A stretch of DNA of 64,000 bases from Pseudomonas simiae (GTDB lineage: Bacteria; Pseudomonadota; Gammaproteobacteria; Pseudomonadales; Pseudomonadaceae): assembly GCF_900111895.1 (NCBI RefSeq), contig NZ_FOKB01000006.1:248001-312000 (forward strand). The letters are read 5' to 3'. This document shows, in pieces, positions 1-9,287 of the stretch (positions are counted from its first letter, which is position 1; each line of letters starts with the position of its first letter). The notes beneath the pieces were generated by a model. It made no database searches, was not told the origin of the DNA, and was given only the letters and a program-made list of their open reading frames with translations. The position numbers and the translations under genes were made by a program.

Positions 1-1221
1 CGTGACGGCGCGTTCCAGATGCAGATCTCCGCTCTGGACTACAACAGCTTCCTGGGTGTTATCGGCGTTGGCCGTATCGCCCGTGGTCGCGTCAAGCCGA
101 ACACCCCGGTTGTCGCTATCGGCGCCGACGGCAAGAAGCGCAACGGTCGTATCCTGAAGCTGATGGGTCACCACGGTCTGCACCGCATCGACGTTGAAGA
201 AGCGGCCGCTGGCGACATCGTGTGCATCAGCGGTATGGACTCGCTGTTCATCTCCGACACCCTGTGCCACCCGGACACCGTCGAGGCGATGAAGCCTCTG
301 ACCGTTGACGAGCCAACCGTTTCCATGACCTTCCAGGTAAACGACTCGCCTTTCTGCGGTAAAGAAGGCAAGTTCGTGACCTCCCGTAACATCAAGGAGC
401 GTCTGGACAAAGAGCTGCTGTACAACGTTGCACTGCGCGTTGAAGAAGGCGACTCGGCTGACAAGTTCAAGGTTTCCGGCCGTGGTGAGCTGCACCTCTC
501 GGTACTGATCGAAACCATGCGTCGCGAAGGCTTCGAAATGGGCGTTGGTCGTCCAGAAGTGATCATCCGTCAGGTTGACGGCGTGAAGCAGGAACCGTTC
601 GAAAACGTCACCATCGACACCCCGGAAGAATCCCAGGGCAAGGTGATGGAAGAGATGGGTCTGCGTAAAGGCGACCTGACCAACATGGTGCCGGATGGCA
701 AAGGCCGTGTGCGTCTGGAATACAACATCCCTGCTCGTGGTCTGATCGGTTTCCGTAACCAGTTCCTGACCCTGACCAACGGTGCTGGCATCCTGACCTC
801 GATCTTCGATCGCTACGACACCATGAAGTCCGGCGACATGTCCGGCCGTCAGAACGGTGTTCTGGTATCGGTAGAAACCGGCAAGGCACTGACCTACTCC
901 CTGGAAACCCTCCAGGCGCGTGGCAAGCTGTTCGTTGAACACGGTCAAGAGATCTACAACGGTCAGATCGTTGGTCTGAACAGCCGTGATAACGACATGG
1001 GCGTCAACCCAACCAAAGGCAAGAAGCTCGACAACATGCGTGCTTCGGGTAAAGACGAAACCATCGCTCTGGTTCCACCTGTTCGCTTCACCCTGGAACA
1101 GGCCCTGGAATTCATCCAGGACGACGAGCTGTGCGAAGTCACGCCTAAGTCGATCCGCCTGCGTAAGAAGATCCTGGACGAAGGCGAGCGTACCCGCGCT
1201 GCCAAGAAAGCCAAGAACTGA
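1..1221 (+). CDS. typA: Ribosome-associated GTPase TypA/BipA, 3' part (5' end outside window)
   Basis: The reading frame is open from base 1, so the gene starts upstream and the G domain is missing here. What remains, about 406 residues, covers the end of domain II, the EF-G-like domains III and V, and the BipA-specific C-terminal domain. Family hallmarks visible include SGRGELHLSVLIETMRREG and the stretch around YNIPARGLIGFRNQF. The C-terminus ends in a lysine/arginine-rich tail (KKILDEGERTRAAKKAKN). TypA/BipA is a translational GTPase that binds the ribosome and helps 50S assembly and stress adaptation, for example in the cold. Many codons are the T-ending forms favoured in strongly expressed genes (CGT, GGT). 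A strong terminator follows 24 bases after the stop. Identification is secure; only the missing N-terminus limits it. Confidence 0.97.
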   Translation, partial: RDGAFQMQISALDYNSFLGVIGVGRIARGRVKPNTPVVAIGADGKKRNGRILKLMGHHGLHRIDVEEAAAGDIVCISGMDSLFISDTLCHPDTVEAMKPLTVDEPTVSMTFQVNDSPFCGKEGKFVTSRNIKERLDKELLYNVALRVEEGDSADKFKVSGRGELHLSVLIETMRREGFEMGVGRPEVIIRQVDGVKQEPFENVTIDTPEESQGKVMEEMGLRKGDLTNMVPDGKGRVRLEYNIPARGLIGFRNQFLTLTNGAGILTSIFDRYDTMKSGDMSGRQNGVLVSVETGKALTYSLETLQARGKLFVEHGQEIYNGQIVGLNSRDNDMGVNPTKGKKLDNMRASGKDETIALVPPVRFTLEQALEFIQDDELCEVTPKSIRLRKKILDEGERTRAAKKAKN

Positions 1222-1244
1222 GTTAACTCAGGCTGAATGAAAAA

Positions 1245-1279
1245 CGCCCCCGGTCGAAAGGCCGGGGGCGTTTTTTTTT
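1245..1279 (+). terminator. Rho-independent terminator of typA
   Basis: A perfect 9-bp GC-rich stem (CGCCCCCGG at 1245-1253 pairing with CCGGGGGCG at 1262-1270) with an 8-base loop is followed by nine T residues. It sits 24 bases after the typA stop codon. Confidence 0.95.
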
Positions 1280-1314
1280 ATGCCTGCAAAATGTGCAGTG
1301 ATTGTGCCGGCCTC

Positions 1315-1402
1315 TTCGCGAGCAAGCCCGCTCCCACATTTGACCGCGTTTTTTCAGGATGAATGAGGTCAAGTGTGGGGGCGGGCTTGCTCGCGAACGC
1401 GG
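1315..1402. repeat. REP doublet (GCGGGCTTGCTCGCGAA family), outward arrangement
   Basis: Two inverted copies of the Pseudomonas REP core are present. The left copy (1315-1340) reads in reverse complement and the right copy (1371-1402) reads forward as GCGGGCTTGCTCGCGAA. Most other doublets of this window have the opposite order, forward copy first. It lies in the convergent gap between typA and the YkgJ-family gene. Confidence 0.85.
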
Positions 1403-1427
1403 TAGCCCAGGCAATAAAGAACTTGGA

Positions 1428-1862
1428 TCAGAACTTATCGAGTGTCCGAAACTTGGTCTCGCGCACCACTTCCTTCGGCTTGTACGCGCAATACCCAGGG
1501 CGTGGACCGATCTTCGGGTGGTTGCGGCAGGTATCCGGGCGCTTGTCATAAATAGTGCAGAAGCGCGTCTTACGATCCAGGTACAGGCAATCGTTGTTGC
1601 TCATGCGCTGCAGGGTAAAAATCTCGGATTTGGCGTTGAAGCGCTCGACGATGCCTTCCTTCTGCAAGCGCTTGGCGATGTTCTTCGGCGGGTCGCCGCG
1701 CTCGAATTCATCGACGATACCAATGCGGATCAGGTCCTTGATCTTCACTTCGACCGGCAGCGTGCAGCAGCTGGACACGCAACCACCGCACATATGCGCG
1801 GAATATTTCTGCCACGTTTCAAGACGGTCGAGTTCCGCGGCGGCGATCAGTTGAGGCTTCAT
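1428..1862 (-). CDS. YkgJ-family cysteine-cluster protein
   Basis: This 144-residue protein carries the YkgJ/Fe-S oxidoreductase-like cysteine pattern. A CGGCVSSCC cluster lies near residue 25. A second group follows in the C-terminal half (NDCLYLDRK, FCTIYDKRPDTCRNHP, GYC). The family is thought to bind zinc or an iron-sulfur cluster, but no reaction is established for it. The ATG at 1862 is the only good start and gives an N-terminus typical of the Pseudomonas members. The gene stands alone, facing typA convergently and diverging from glgP, so context gives no functional clue. Confidence 0.85.
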   Translation of the reverse strand: MKPQLIAAAELDRLETWQKYSAHMCGGCVSSCCTLPVEVKIKDLIRIGIVDEFERGDPPKNIAKRLQKEGIVERFNAKSEIFTLQRMSNNDCLYLDRKTRFCTIYDKRPDTCRNHPKIGPRPGYCAYKPKEVVRETKFRTLDKF

Positions 1863-2030
1863 CAGGGTTCCAAGGTGGGGCGGTGTCCGGGCGCGCGATC
1901 ATACCGGGATTGATGATTTTTTGAACAATTTTTTATGGGTTTCGGCCAGAAGGCGCGCTTGTATCAAAAGCAGGCACGGCCAATGCATCAAAACCCTGTA
2001 AAGGTAAATGCGTTAAAAAAGTGCCGAACC

Positions 2031-2065
2031 AGAGCGTCTACCGTCTGTCAGACCGTCTAGGCTCT
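2031..2065 (+). promoter_or_regulatory. Nested palindrome in the glgP 5' region
   Basis: The 238-base gap between the YkgJ gene and glgP contains a nested inverted repeat. An outer AGAGC (2031-2035) pairs with GCTCT (2061-2065) around a perfect inner palindrome GTCTG-T-CAGAC (2043-2053). The repeat ends 35 bases before the glgP start, so it could be an operator or a hairpin in the mRNA leader. There is no T-tract, so it is not a terminator. The function is unknown. Confidence 0.4.
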
Positions 2066-2100
2066 AGCAACTCCTTCTATCTCGCCCGAGGTCGCAATTG

Positions 2101-4551
2101 ATGTCTCAGGAACCACTTGAACGAGAAGCAGAGGTAGCCGCATTCCGCGATGCCGTCTTGACCAAACTTACCTACGCGGTGGGCAAGGACCCGGATCACG
2201 CCTTCGACCACGACTGGTTCGAAGCCATTGCCCTGGCCGCGCGCGACCAGATGGTCGATCACTGGATGGACCACACCCGGCGCATCTACCGCAAGGGCCA
2301 GAAGCGGGTTTACTACCTTTCCCTGGAATTCCTCATCGGCCGCTTGCTCTACGACAGCCTGAGCAACCTCGGCGTGCTGGAAATCGCTCGTGAAGCGCTC
2401 TCGGAGCTGGGTGTCGACCTTGAGCGCATCCGCCTGCTGGAGCCCGATGCCGCACTGGGCAACGGCGGCCTGGGTCGCTTGGCGGCGTGCTTCATGGAAA
2501 GCATGTCGACCCTGGGCATTGCCGGCCATGGGTATGGCATCCGTTATGAGCACGGCTTGTTTCGCCAGGCGATTGTCGATGGCTGGCAGCAGGAGCAGAC
2601 CGAGCGCTGGCTGGACTTCGGCAACCCATGGGAATTCGAACGCCCTGAAGTGGCGTACCCGATCGGCTTTGGTGGCAGCGTCGAAACACTGGAAGATGCC
2701 TCCGGGAAAATGATCCAGCGATGGACGCCGAACGAAACCGTGCGCGCCATTGCTTATGACACGCCGGTTGTCGGCTGGCGCGGTGCCAGCGTCAACACGC
2801 TGCGGCTGTGGCGTGCCCGGGCGGTGGAAGACCTGCACCTGGAGCGCTTCAACGCCGGTGACCACCTTGGCGCGGTCGCCGAAGTGGCACGCGCCGAAAG
2901 CATCTCCCGAGTGCTTTACCCGGCCGACAGCACCGAAGCAGGGCAGGAACTGCGCCTGCGCCAGGAATACTTCTTTGTCGCCGCCTCCCTGCAAGACCTG
3001 CTGCGCCGCCACAAGAACATGCACGGCTCGGTGCTGAGCCTGGGCGAACACGCCGCGATCCAGCTCAACGACACCCACCCGTCCATCGCCGTGGCCGAGC
3101 TGATGCGTCAATTGGTCGACCTGCACCACATTCCGTGGGAAGCGGCGTGGGATGTGACGGTGGAAACCCTGTCGTACACCAACCACACGCTGCTGCCTGA
3201 AGCGCTGGAAACCTGGCCGGTCGGCCTGATGGAACGCATGCTGCCCCGGCACATGCAGATCATCTACCTGATCAACGCCCAGCACATCGACTCGCTGCGC
3301 GCCAAGGGCATCCACGACTTTGACGTACTGCGCGCGGTGTCATTGATCGAAGAAGACAACGGCCGCCGCGTGCGCATGGGCAACCTGGCATTCCTGGGCT
3401 CCCACAGCGTCAACGGCGTGTCCGGCCTGCACACCCAATTGATGCGCAGCACGGTGTTCTCCGAGCTGCACAAGCTGTACCCGGAACGCATCAACAACAA
3501 AACCAACGGCATTACCTTCCGTCGCTGGTTGTACCAGGCCAACCCCAAGCTCACGTCCATGCTGGTGGAAGCGCTCGGCCCGGACATTCTCGACAAGCCC
3601 GAAGAGCGGTTGGGGGAGCTTGAGCCATTTGCCGAAAAACAGACGTTCCGCAAGGCATTTGCCGAGCAGCGCCTGCACAGTAAGCGCGCGCTGGCGGACA
3701 TCATTCACGAGCGCCTGGGCATTGCGGTCAACCCGGCGGCGATGTTCGACGTGCAGGTCAAGCGTATCCACGAATACAAGCGCCAGTTGCTCAACCTGCT
3801 GCACACCGTGGCGCTGTACCAGGCCATCCGTGCCGAGCCGGGCACCGACTGGGTGCCGCGCGTGAAGATCTTCTCGGGCAAGGCGGCGGCCAGTTATCAC
3901 CAGGCCAAGTTGATCATCAAGTTGACCAACGACATCGCCCGCACGGTCAATAACGACCCGACCGTACGCGGTTTGCTCAAGGTGGTGTTCCTGCCCAACT
4001 ACAACGTCAGCCTGGCGGAAAGCATCATTCCGGCGGCGGATTTGTCGGAGCAGATTTCCACCGCCGGTTTCGAGGCCTCGGGCACCAGCAACATGAAGTT
4101 CGGTCTCAACGGTGCGCTGACCATCGGCACAATGGACGGCGCCAACGTGGAAATGCACGAGCGTGTGGGGGCCGAGCACATGTTTATCTTCGGCCTCAGC
4201 GCGCAGCAGGTGGAAGCCCGCAAGCACGCTGGTGAATTCAATGCAGGTGCTGACATCGCAGCGTCTCATCGATTGAACGACGTGCTGCAAGCGATCCGCG
4301 GCGGGGTGTTCTCGCCGGACGATCCGGGCCGCTACGCGGGGCTGATCGACGGGCTGATCGACTACGACCGCTTCCTGGTGTGTGCCGACTTCGATTCGTA
4401 CTGGGACGCCCAGGCGCGGGTTGAGGCGCATTGGCATGATTCCAAGGCGTGGTGGCGTTCGGCGGTGCTGAATACGGCGCGGATGGGTTGGTTCAGCTCG
4501 GATCGGACCATCAGGGAGTACGCGACCGAGATCTGGAAAGCCCTCGACTGA
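2101..4551 (+). CDS. glgP: Glycogen/maltodextrin phosphorylase
   Basis: The 816-residue protein matches the usual length of bacterial alpha-glucan phosphorylases (GT35 family). These release glucose-1-phosphate from glycogen or maltodextrin using pyridoxal phosphate. The PLP-binding motif EASGTSNMKFGLNGAL is present, with the Schiff-base lysine at about residue 666. Other conserved stretches are YYLSLEFLIGRLL near the N-terminus, LGNGGLGRLAACF, and MFDVQVKRIHEYKRQLLN. The ATG at 2101 is preceded by GAGG about ten bases upstream; an in-frame TTG one codon earlier is less likely. The gene appears monocistronic here, with no other glg gene nearby. It is cytoplasmic and supplies phosphorylated glucose from storage glucan. 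Confidence 0.96.
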   Translation: MSQEPLEREAEVAAFRDAVLTKLTYAVGKDPDHAFDHDWFEAIALAARDQMVDHWMDHTRRIYRKGQKRVYYLSLEFLIGRLLYDSLSNLGVLEIAREALSELGVDLERIRLLEPDAALGNGGLGRLAACFMESMSTLGIAGHGYGIRYEHGLFRQAIVDGWQQEQTERWLDFGNPWEFERPEVAYPIGFGGSVETLEDASGKMIQRWTPNETVRAIAYDTPVVGWRGASVNTLRLWRARAVEDLHLERFNAGDHLGAVAEVARAESISRVLYPADSTEAGQELRLRQEYFFVAASLQDLLRRHKNMHGSVLSLGEHAAIQLNDTHPSIAVAELMRQLVDLHHIPWEAAWDVTVETLSYTNHTLLPEALETWPVGLMERMLPRHMQIIYLINAQHIDSLRAKGIHDFDVLRAVSLIEEDNGRRVRMGNLAFLGSHSVNGVSGLHTQLMRSTVFSELHKLYPERINNKTNGITFRRWLYQANPKLTSMLVEALGPDILDKPEERLGELEPFAEKQTFRKAFAEQRLHSKRALADIIHERLGIAVNPAAMFDVQVKRIHEYKRQLLNLLHTVALYQAIRAEPGTDWVPRVKIFSGKAAASYHQAKLIIKLTNDIARTVNNDPTVRGLLKVVFLPNYNVSLAESIIPAADLSEQISTAGFEASGTSNMKFGLNGALTIGTMDGANVEMHERVGAEHMFIFGLSAQQVEARKHAGEFNAGADIAASHRLNDVLQAIRGGVFSPDDPGRYAGLIDGLIDYDRFLVCADFDSYWDAQARVEAHWHDSKAWWRSAVLNTARMGWFSSDRTIREYATEIWKALD

Positions 4552-4582
4552 ACACGGCTGACCTGAATATGTGCGCGGGCTT

Positions 4583-4672
4583 GTGTGGCAGCTGGCTTGC
4601 CTGCGATAGCATCACCTCGGTGTGACAGATACGCCGAGGTGTCTGGGTCGCGGGCAAGCCCGGCTCCCACAC
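4583..4672. repeat. REP doublet, mixed families
   Basis: The left arm (4583-4610) carries AGCTGGCTTGCCTGCGATAG. The right arm (4645-4672, reverse complement) carries a different core, AGCCGGGCTTGCCCGCGA. The centre contains a short pairing segment (CACCTCGG with CCGAGGTG). It lies between glgP and the DUF2339 gene. Confidence 0.8.
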
Positions 4673-4751
4673 ACGCCTGCTTCCACATGGGTGCAGCGTC
4701 GATATACTAGGCCTCGGTTTGCTTGCCTCGGGCTGCTTAGGGATATCGACC

Positions 4752-7700
4752 ATGCAATGGATTTTCATGCTGATTGGCCTGGTGCTCGGCTGGACGCTCG
4801 ACGAATCGTTCAGTGATGCGGGTATCGGTGCGCTGCTGGGGCTGGGCATTGGCCAGGCGATTCGCCTGGCGCAGCTGTCGGCCCAGGCGGACAAGCAGGC
4901 GCGTCAGTTGGACACCACGCAGAAGTCGCTGATCGCGCTGGGCGAGCGCTTGCGGCAACTGGAAGTGCCCGCGCCTGCAAGCAGCGTGAAGGTCGAGCCC
5001 TCTGTTCCCGAATCGGCACCTGTCGCCAAACCGCCCGAGCTGGTGTGGGAGCTGCCTGCCGAGTTGGCCCCCGTTACCAGGGGCGCCGAACCGAGCCAGC
5101 CGCTGCCGGATGACGTGTGGGCTCCGGCGCCGACGCCTAAAGAACCTGCAATCCCTCGCGGCCCCAACCTTATCAAGCGCGCCATTGAAGGTGCGCGCAA
5201 TTGGCTGTTTGGCGGCAACACCGTGCTGCGGGTCGGCGTGGTGCTGTTGTTCCTCGGCCTGGCTTTCCTGCTGCGTTATGCCACTGAAGGCATGGTGGTG
5301 CCGATCGAGCTGCGCTACGCCGGCGTTGCCGCTGCCGCGTTGGGCCTGCTGGGCCTGGGCTGGTGGCTGCGGCTGCGCAACGGCAACTACGGCTTGATGC
5401 TGCAAGGCGCGGGGATTGCCGTGTTGTACCTCACGGTATTTGCGGCAATGCGTTTGCATCCCCTGATCGATCCTGGCGCCGCAATGGGGTTGCTGGTAGC
5501 CGTCACGGTCTGTTCGGCGATCCTGGCAATCACCCAGGATGCCATCGGCCTGGCCTGTGCGGCGGCGTTGGGTGGTTTTGCGGCACCGATCCTGGTGTCG
5601 ACCGGCGCTGGAAGCCATGTGGCGCTGTTCAGCTACTTTGCGTTGCTCAACGCCGGCATCCTCACGATTGCCTGGTTCAAAGCCTGGCGCCTGCTGAACG
5701 TGATCGGTTTTGTTGGCACCTTTGGTATTGGTTTCGCCTGGGGCATGCGCGCCTACACGCCGGAGCTGCTGTGGAGCACCGAGCCGTTCCTGATCCTGTT
5801 TTTCCTGATGTACCTGGCTATCGGCCTGTTGTTCGCGCGGCGTAAATTGCTGGAAACCCAGGACGCCCCCGAAGATGCCAGCCGTGGCGCGCAACTGCGC
5901 TGGTCGGCGGCCAAGGGGGATTATGTCGATGGCACGTTGTTATTCGGCCCACCGCTGGTGGGCTTCGGTCTGCAGTTCGCGCTGGTACAACACCTTGAGT
6001 TCGCTGCTGCGTTCAGTGCGCTGGGCCTGGGCATCATTTACATGGTCTTGGCCCGCGTGCTCAGTGGCGCGCGCGCCTTGCTCCTGACGGAAACCTGCCT
6101 GGCCCTTGGCGTGATCTTCGCCAGCCTGGCCATTCCCTTGGGCCTTGATGCGCGCTGGACTGCTGCGGCGTGGGCCGTCGAAGGCGCCGGGATCTTCTGG
6201 CTCGGTCTACGCCAGCATCGCCCCGTCGCGCGGGCGTTCGCCCTATTGCTGCAACTGGGTTCGCTGCTCGCCTTCCTCGGCGAACTGCGCGATGGCCAGG
6301 ACACCTTGCTGCAGGGGCCGCCATTGGGAGCGTTGCTGCTGGGTGCGGCACTGCTGTTCAGCTTTTATCAAATACACAACGCCGCGCCGCAACAGACCCG
6401 GCGTTGGGAGCGCCTCGGCGCTCCAGGGCTCGCCGTCCTCGGCCTGGGCTGCGCTTACCTGCTGGCGCCGCTGGTGTTTTCGACCCAAGGCAGCATCGTC
6501 AGTTGGTCGGTTGCGGGCCTTGCGACCGTGTGGGCGGGCCTGCGTATCGGCTCGCCATGGGTTGTGCGCTGTGGCGTTGCCGTGCAAGTGCTTGCGGGCG
6601 CGCTGTTTGCGCTCGACCCCGTGAACAATGCCTGGACACCGCTGATCATTGCCTTGGCGGCCATGCTCGGCGCCTGGTGCTTGCCCCGTGGGCGCTTGTC
6701 CGCCGGTCTGCTGGCCTGGGGCGTGGCGTGGTGGGCGTTGGCGGTGATCATTGAAGTCTGGCGCTTGGCACCTGCGGCCTTGCACGCTTCGCTGTTGGTG
6801 CTGGCGGCCGCGCTGAGCGTGGTGATCTGGACGGCACTGGCGCTGCGTTTGCGCTGGGCGGCGTTGGGTATCGCCAGCACGTTGTTGATGCCTGCGGTGG
6901 GGCTCGTGTTGTTGGGCGCGTGGACCGAGTATTACCACCCGGCCGCGCAGTTCGGCTGGCTGGCCTGGTGGGTGGTGTTCGTGGTGCATTTCATCTCGCT
7001 GCGGCATTTGTCGACGGTGGTGCCCGGCAAAGTGCTGAGCGCGGCTCACGTACTGGGTTGTTGGATGCTGATCGGTGTGCTGGCGCTGGAACTGCGCTAC
7101 GGCCTGCTGGTGCTGTCGAGCGAATACAACGCCTGGCGCTGGTTGGGCTGGGCGATTCTGCCAAGTCTCTATCTCGTGCTGGCTGCCGCACCGCGCCATT
7201 GGCCATGGCCGGTGTCGGCCTACCCCAGGGAATACCGCGTATTCGCTGCATTACCGCTGGCGGTGCTGATGCTGGGTTGGTTCTGGCTGGCGAACATCTT
7301 TAGTGACGGCACGGCCAAGCCGCTGCCCTATGTGCCACTGCTCAACCCATTGGACCTGGGCCTGCTGTTCGCGCTGCTGGGCATTTACCTGTGGTCGCGC
7401 AGTGCGGCGCCGGAACGTGGGCCGCGCGTTGAGTTGATCGCCCAGGGCGTGGCCGGCATTTCGCTGTTCGCATTCTTCACCGCGCTGGTGATGCGTACCG
7501 CCCACCATTGGGGCGGCGTGCCGTTTCATCTGGATGCGTTGCTGGAGTCCATGCTGGTGCAGGCCGGCCTGTCGATCGTCTGGACCCTTATTGCCCTCGG
7601 ACTGATGATCGGCGGCCATTTGCGCCATCGTCGCGAAGTGTGGCTGATCGGCGCGGCACTGATTGCCGTGGTGGTGGCCAAGTTGTTCTTTGTCGAGCTG

Positions 7701-7823
7701 AGCAACCGTGGCGGTTTGGCGCGGATCGTGTCGTTTATCGGCGTGGGCGGTTTGTTGCTGGTGGTTGGCTACTTTGCGCCGCTGCCGCCTAAGCGCGTTG
7801 AACCTGAGGGAGCATCTTCTTGA
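4752..7823 (+). CDS. DUF2339 polytopic inner-membrane protein
   Basis: The protein has 1023 residues and is mostly hydrophobic. A first membrane segment (about residues 1-17) is followed by a charged, probably coiled-coil stretch (about 50-80, QADKQARQLDTTQKSLIALG) and a proline/alanine-rich linker to about residue 140. From about residue 157 onward there are more than twenty predicted membrane helices up to the C-terminus. This layout is that of the DUF2339 family, whose function is not known. ATG at 4752 has an AGGG upstream and gives a start inside the first membrane helix, as in relatives. The stop codon shares one base with the start of the next gene (TGATG), so the two are almost certainly co-translated. 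Confidence 0.88.
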   Translation: MQWIFMLIGLVLGWTLDESFSDAGIGALLGLGIGQAIRLAQLSAQADKQARQLDTTQKSLIALGERLRQLEVPAPASSVKVEPSVPESAPVAKPPELVWELPAELAPVTRGAEPSQPLPDDVWAPAPTPKEPAIPRGPNLIKRAIEGARNWLFGGNTVLRVGVVLLFLGLAFLLRYATEGMVVPIELRYAGVAAAALGLLGLGWWLRLRNGNYGLMLQGAGIAVLYLTVFAAMRLHPLIDPGAAMGLLVAVTVCSAILAITQDAIGLACAAALGGFAAPILVSTGAGSHVALFSYFALLNAGILTIAWFKAWRLLNVIGFVGTFGIGFAWGMRAYTPELLWSTEPFLILFFLMYLAIGLLFARRKLLETQDAPEDASRGAQLRWSAAKGDYVDGTLLFGPPLVGFGLQFALVQHLEFAAAFSALGLGIIYMVLARVLSGARALLLTETCLALGVIFASLAIPLGLDARWTAAAWAVEGAGIFWLGLRQHRPVARAFALLLQLGSLLAFLGELRDGQDTLLQGPPLGALLLGAALLFSFYQIHNAAPQQTRRWERLGAPGLAVLGLGCAYLLAPLVFSTQGSIVSWSVAGLATVWAGLRIGSPWVVRCGVAVQVLAGALFALDPVNNAWTPLIIALAAMLGAWCLPRGRLSAGLLAWGVAWWALAVIIEVWRLAPAALHASLLVLAAALSVVIWTALALRLRWAALGIASTLLMPAVGLVLLGAWTEYYHPAAQFGWLAWWVVFVVHFISLRHLSTVVPGKVLSAAHVLGCWMLIGVLALELRYGLLVLSSEYNAWRWLGWAILPSLYLVLAAAPRHWPWPVSAYPREYRVFAALPLAVLMLGWFWLANIFSDGTAKPLPYVPLLNPLDLGLLFALLGIYLWSRSAAPERGPRVELIAQGVAGISLFAFFTALVMRTAHHWGGVPFHLDALLESMLVQAGLSIVWTLIALGLMIGGHLRHRREVWLIGAALIAVVVAKLFFVELSNRGGLARIVSFIGVGGLLLVVGYFAPLPPKRVEPEGASS

Positions 7824-9178
7824 TGGGCAGGCTGAGTCTGAGTGGGTTGACGATATGGATGCTGTGTTCGGCGACGTTTGCTCAAGAACGTCCGGCTGAT
7901 TTCGCCACCCAGGTGCCGCTGGCCGTAAGCGGCGCTGGTCCCTGGTATAGCCTGGAGCTGCCATTGGCGGTTCAAATGAGCGCGCGCCAGGCAAATCTCA
8001 GCGATGTTCGGGTTTTCGACGCTGCCGGTGAGCCTCAGGCGTATGCGTTGTCGCGCCCGTCCGCGCAGCGCACCGAGAGCCGCAACGTCACCGACGTGAA
8101 GTGGTTCCCGCTGTACGCTGCCGACACCGAGCAAGCCTTGCCTGACGTGGTGATGAAGGCCACCACCACCGGCGCCCTGGTGGAAATCACACCGTCCACT
8201 GCCGCTAAGCCCGGCAAGCAGGTACTGCGTGGCTGGGTGTTGGACGCCAGTGCGATCAAGGCGCCGTTGCAGCAATTGAGCCTGGACTGGAGCCATGAGC
8301 AAGAGGGCTTCCAGCGTTTCAGCATTGAAGCCAGTGATGATTTGCAGCACTGGCAAGCCTGGGGTGATGGGCAAGTGGCGCGTTTGTCATTTGCCGATGA
8401 GCGGGTCGAGCAGCATGACGTGAGCCTGCCCGGTCAATCGGCGCGTTACTTGCGGTTGGTGTGGCAGGGCCAGGCGGCGCCGTTGCTGACGTCGGCCCGC
8501 CTGGAGAGCTCCACTCGCAGTAACCTGCCGATGCCGTTGGTGTGGTCGCAAGCGTTGCCGGGGGGTCGCCTCAAGGCGGGCGAGTACAGCTGGCAATTGC
8601 CCACGGGGCTGAATGTGGAGCGCTTGCGGGTCGAGTTGAAGCAGCCCAACACGCTGGCGCCCGTGACGTTGTCGGGGCGAAGTGAGGTCAAGCAAGCGTG
8701 GCAGCCGTTGAGCAATGGCCTGCTGTACCGCCTGAGCCAGAACGGCAAGGAGGTGGTGCAGGATGAATTGCAGTTGCCGGGCCAGGCGGTTGCTCAGTTG
8801 AGATTGCAGGTGGACGAGCGGGGCGGCGGCCTGGGCGTCGAAGCGCCCGTGTTGCGCGTTGCCGTACGGGCCACGCAGTTGGTGTTCCTGGCACGGGGTG
8901 AGCCGCCGTTCACCCTGGCGTTGGGGAATGTGTCCGTGAAAGGGGCGAACTTGCCGCTGTCGACGCTGATCCCCGATTACCGTGACGAGCGCCTGAAAAC
9001 CTTGGGCCAGGCCACGTTGGCGGGGGAGATCGCGGTCAAACCGGCTGCGATTGCTGCGTTACCCGACACTGGCCCCGACCTGAAGAAGCTCGGCCTCTGG
9101 GCCGTGCTGCTGCTCGGCGTGGCGGCACTGGGCGCCATGGCCTACAGTTTGCTGCGCAAGCCGCCGGTGGCACGTTAA
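7823..9178 (+). CDS. DUF3999 secreted, membrane-anchored protein
   Basis: The protein has 451 residues with an N-terminal signal peptide ending around residue 20 (CSATFAQ). A long beta-rich periplasmic region follows, then a single C-terminal membrane helix (about 424-445, LWAVLLLGVAALGAMAYSLL) and a short basic tail. This matches the DUF3999 family, which has no assigned function. Start ATG 7823 overlaps the stop of the DUF2339 gene by one base, with GAGGGAG upstream. The pairing of a many-helix membrane protein with a periplasmic domain suggests one envelope complex, perhaps in export or remodelling of a glycan or lipid. That is inference only. Confidence 0.85.
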   Translation: MGRLSLSGLTIWMLCSATFAQERPADFATQVPLAVSGAGPWYSLELPLAVQMSARQANLSDVRVFDAAGEPQAYALSRPSAQRTESRNVTDVKWFPLYAADTEQALPDVVMKATTTGALVEITPSTAAKPGKQVLRGWVLDASAIKAPLQQLSLDWSHEQEGFQRFSIEASDDLQHWQAWGDGQVARLSFADERVEQHDVSLPGQSARYLRLVWQGQAAPLLTSARLESSTRSNLPMPLVWSQALPGGRLKAGEYSWQLPTGLNVERLRVELKQPNTLAPVTLSGRSEVKQAWQPLSNGLLYRLSQNGKEVVQDELQLPGQAVAQLRLQVDERGGGLGVEAPVLRVAVRATQLVFLARGEPPFTLALGNVSVKGANLPLSTLIPDYRDERLKTLGQATLAGEIAVKPAAIAALPDTGPDLKKLGLWAVLLLGVAALGAMAYSLLRKPPVAR

Positions 9179-9287
9179 ATAAAGTCCATGAACTCTATTG
9201 GGTTTAAATCCTCTGATAGGAGGAAATACGCCCCGACTCGCGTTAAACTGCGCGGGTTTTCAAGCCCCCCATTTTCCGGAGCCTTAC

